Source: Humitalea sp038323655 (GTDB lineage: Bacteria > Pseudomonadota > Alphaproteobacteria > Acetobacterales > Acetobacteraceae). From it: DNA of 10,251 nt. How positions within the stretch are numbered: the first letter of the stretch is position 1; each line of letters opens with the position of its first letter. The notes under the pieces are model-generated. The model was not told the origin of the DNA, did no database searches, and saw nothing but the letters and a program-made list of their open reading frames with translations. Shown here piece after piece: positions 7,277 through 10,251 of this stretch. The position numbers and the translations under genes were made by a program. The stretch lies in assembly GCA_038323655.1 (NCBI GenBank), contig JBBQHE010000166.1:1-10251 (forward strand), given 5' to 3'.

Positions 7277-8260
7277 TCACGCGTCGGGCTTGATGTCCAG
7301 GCGCCGGACCAGGCCGCCCCAGCGTTCCGCCTCGGCGGCAATGAAGGCGGCGGCTTCGGACGGGGTGCTGGCGACGATTTCGAAGCCGGCACCTTCCAGT
7401 GTCGCCTTGGTCCGCGGGTCGGCCAGGGCGGCCTGGGCTTCCTGCGCCAGGCGCGCGACGCGCGGGGCGGGGGTGGCGGCCGGCGCGATCAGGGCGATCC
7501 AGCCGTAGGAGGCAGCACCCGGCAGCCCCGCCTCGGCCAGGGTCGGGATGGTGGGCGCCTGCGGGATGCGCGCATCGGCGGTCACCGCCAGGCCGCGCAC
7601 CAGGTTTTCCCGCATCTGCGGCAGCACCGCGCCGGCCGAGACGAACATCGCCTCGATCCGCCCGGCCACCAGGTCCAGCACCGCCTGCGGGAAGCCGCGG
7701 TAGGGCGCGTGTTCCAGCCGGGTGCCGGTGCGGGCCATGAATTCCTCCATGGCCAGATGGCTGCCCGACCCCGCGCCGACCGAGCCATAGGTCATCCGGC
7801 CGGGATTGGCCCGGGCATAGGCGATCAGCCCCGCGACGTCGGTCGCCGGCACCGAGGGATGCACCACCAGCACCTGCGGCAAGCGCAGCAGGAGCGAGAC
7901 GGCCACCAGGTCGCGCCGCGGGTCATAGGGCAGGTTGGGGAACAGCGCCGGGGCGACCGCGAGCGGCGAATTGATCGACACGCCGATGACATGCCCGTCC
8001 GTCGCCTTGGCCACGGCATCGGTGCCGATGTTGCCGCCCGCGCCTGCCCGGTTGTCCACCACGAAGGGCTGGCCGAAGACGGTGGCGAAATGGGCCGCGA
8101 CCGCGCGCGCGGCGATGTCGGGCGTGCTGCCGGCGGGGAAGGGCACGATCACCCGTACCGGCCGGTCGGGCCAGGCGGGTTGCGCCAGCGCAGGCGTGGC
8201 GGCCAAAGCCAGCATGGGTAGCGCCAGCATTGGCAAGGCGCGGCGGGTGATGGCGGTCAT
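7277..8260 (-). CDS. Bug/TctC-family tripartite tricarboxylate transporter substrate-binding protein
   Basis: A periplasmic solute receptor of 327 residues. The signal peptide (about 1-26, TRRALPMLALPMLALAATPALA, then QP) contains an internal LPMLA-LPMLA duplication, and the paired arginines would also permit Tat export. The mature protein opens with WPDRPVRVIVPFPAGSTPDIAAR, followed by FVVDNRAGAGGNIGTDAVAKA, both family hallmarks; LEHAPYRGFPQAVLDLVAGRIEAMF and the C-terminal region complete the fold. These receptors bind small carboxylates or amides and are very abundant in this bacterial group, usually without adjacent TctA/TctB membrane genes, as here; the ligand cannot be predicted. The start is supported by GGAGGA (8267-8272) six bases before the ATG. 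It is divergent from lpd and ends against the palindrome cluster. Confidence 0.93.
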   Translation of the reverse strand: MTAITRRALPMLALPMLALAATPALAQPAWPDRPVRVIVPFPAGSTPDIAARAVAAHFATVFGQPFVVDNRAGAGGNIGTDAVAKATDGHVIGVSINSPLAVAPALFPNLPYDPRRDLVAVSLLLRLPQVLVVHPSVPATDVAGLIAYARANPGRMTYGSVGAGSGSHLAMEEFMARTGTRLEHAPYRGFPQAVLDLVAGRIEAMFVSAGAVLPQMRENLVRGLAVTADARIPQAPTIPTLAEAGLPGAASYGWIALIAPAATPAPRVARLAQEAQAALADPRTKATLEGAGFEIVASTPSEAAAFIAAEAERWGGLVRRLDIKPDA

Positions 8261-8373
8261 GGGGTATCCTCCGTCTTTGGCGTTTCATACGCAGGCAGCA
8301 TGCGTCGCGCCAAGCCTTGCTCCGCCTGCCCCATCGGGCCATGAAGCGTGACGGACGAGCAGGAGCCAAGCCC
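8261..8373. promoter_or_regulatory. Divergent promoter region between TctC-like gene and lpd
   Basis: A 113-base intergenic region with ribosome sites at both ends: GGAGGA on the minus strand (8267-8272) and AGGAG on the plus strand (8361-8365). Both promoters should lie in it. I see no convincing -35/-10 pair and no clear operator. Confidence 0.4.
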
Positions 8374-9768
<1,395 letters not shown>

Positions 9769-9802
9769 TTGGCATTGCAGGGCCGCCATCATTCCTTCAT
9801 GA

Positions 9803-10123
9803 ATGGCTGTGATGATCCAGACGACCTCCGGAGACCCCTCCCCCTTGTCCAATCTCAGCCCCTGCCCGAAGCGGAAGGCCATGGGCTATGGGCTGATGGC
9901 GCTCGGCCCGGTCGGGCTGATCCTGCCGATCCTGCCAGGGGCCGTGTTCTTCGGCCTGGGCGTCTTCGTGCTGCGCGACCAACACTTCTGGGCCGGCCGC
10001 GCCTTCGGCGCCTTCGCCGGCCGCTGGCCGAAAATGGCGACCCGGATCGCCCTGATGGAAGACGCCGCCTGGGACCGGGCCCGCAAGATCGGCGCCTGGC
10101 GCCCGTTTGCCAGCAAAGGGTGA
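9803..10123 (+). CDS. Small membrane protein, PGPGW/DUF454-like
   Basis: Up to 106 residues. A hydrophobic pair of segments (GYGLMALGPVGLILPILPGAVFFGLGVFVLRD, about residues 28-59) forms a helical hairpin around LPILPG, followed by a basic and aromatic tail with FWAGRAF...RWPKMATRIALMEDAAWDRARK. The layout resembles small inner-membrane proteins of the PGPGW or DUF454 (YbaN) type, whose roles are unknown; the family match is tentative. The start is uncertain: ATG at 9803 and 9812 lack a Shine-Dalgarno sequence, an in-frame TTG at 9845 has GGAG (9830-9833) upstream, and ATG 9881 would keep only the membrane part. It lies 34 bases after lpd in the same direction, so co-transcription is possible. 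Confidence 0.65.
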   Translation: MAVMIQTTSGDPSPLSNLSPCPKRKAMGYGLMALGPVGLILPILPGAVFFGLGVFVLRDQHFWAGRAFGAFAGRWPKMATRIALMEDAAWDRARKIGAWRPFASKG

Positions 10124-10133
10124 GGGCGCGTCC

Positions 10134-10158
10134 TTGAGAGGGGCTTTGCCCCCCTCAA
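10134..10158. terminator. 11-bp stem-loop after the small membrane-protein gene
   Basis: TTGAGAGGGGC (10134-10144), loop TTT, GCCCCCCTCAA (10148-10158), with one mismatched pair. It starts 11 bases after the stop codon, so it may end the lpd transcript, though there is no T-tract. It is the inverted counterpart of the core of the 7225-7267 hairpin. Confidence 0.6.
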
Positions 10159-10166
10159 ACTCCCCC

Positions 10167-10191
10167 CCACCAGGAGCCTGAGGCCCCTGGA
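10167..10191. repeat. 25-bp dispersed repeat, copy 2 (inverted)
   Basis: Identical to the reverse complement of 7202-7226. The following bases (ACTTTGTGAAAATTGACC, to 10212) correspond loosely to the reverse complement of 7181-7200, so the homology covers a whole module. Confidence 0.85.
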
Positions 10192-10205
10192 CACACTTTG
10201 TGAAA

Positions 10206-10251
10206 ATTGACCAAGCGGAGGGAGGAGCATGGTGCGCCCGTCATCACGGCC
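10206..10251. repeat. Left part of a second long-stem element, cut by the window edge
   Basis: ATTGACCAAGCGGAGGGAGG corresponds in position and pattern to an arm of the 7107-7187 stem-loop, and GGGAGGAGCATGGTGCGCCC (10220-10239) matches 7121-7140 at 19 of 20 bases. The complementary arm would lie to the right of the window. Confidence 0.6.

Noticed and set aside
8207..8236. LPMLA-LPMLA duplication in the TctC-like signal peptide
   Set aside because: Only about 11 of 15 bases match between the copies, and such repeats are common in low-complexity signal peptides; kept as a note only.

Overview
The window is GC-rich, with G/C-heavy third codon positions and long antisense shadow frames. Gene content (dipeptide-type ABC permeases, a Bug/TctC-type solute receptor, an RraA-like protein, a short-chain-acyl regulator beside isocitrate lyase) suggests an alphaproteobacterium, most likely a Roseomonas-like member of the Acetobacteraceae. 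That placement is inferred from style and gene families; there is no rRNA or other marker here. I see no tRNA, rRNA, CRISPR array, prophage or transposase.

Layout. (1) 1-2041, + strand: the tail of an unidentified gene and two permeases of an oligopeptide/dipeptide-type ABC importer, separated by an array of 27-bp tandem hairpin repeats. (2) 2157-2714, +: an exported SYLF-domain (Ysc84-type) protein. (3) 2701-4113, -: an XRE regulator of the short-chain fatty acyl (ScfR/RamB-like) family, divergent from (4) 4270-5595, +: isocitrate lyase (aceA). (5) 5610-5798, +: a 62-residue protein made largely of a duplicated DDGLVHSHxWA motif, 14 bases after aceA and probably co-transcribed with it. (6) An RraA-like protein (-) and a VOC-fold protein (+) share a 66-base divergent promoter region. 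(7) About 260 bases of non-coding DNA built almost wholly from palindromes. (8) A tricarboxylate-transporter-type periplasmic receptor (-), divergent from (9) dihydrolipoyl dehydrogenase (+), then (10) a small membrane protein. (11) The window ends inside a second, inverted copy of part of the palindrome module.

How the genes fit together. The clearest functional unit is regulator-aceA-small protein. RamB-type regulators control acetate and glyoxylate-bypass genes in actinobacteria, and the divergent arrangement here points to the same logic for C2/fatty-acid growth. The ABC permeases, the TctC-like receptor and the RraA/VOC pair look like ordinary accessory uptake and catabolic genes. The lpd gene is not next to any dehydrogenase-complex E1/E2 gene in this window.

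Most worth a second look: the duplicated-motif small protein behind aceA, the hairpin array inside the ABC operon, and the palindromic intergenic modules. None is proven to be a new system from the sequence alone.
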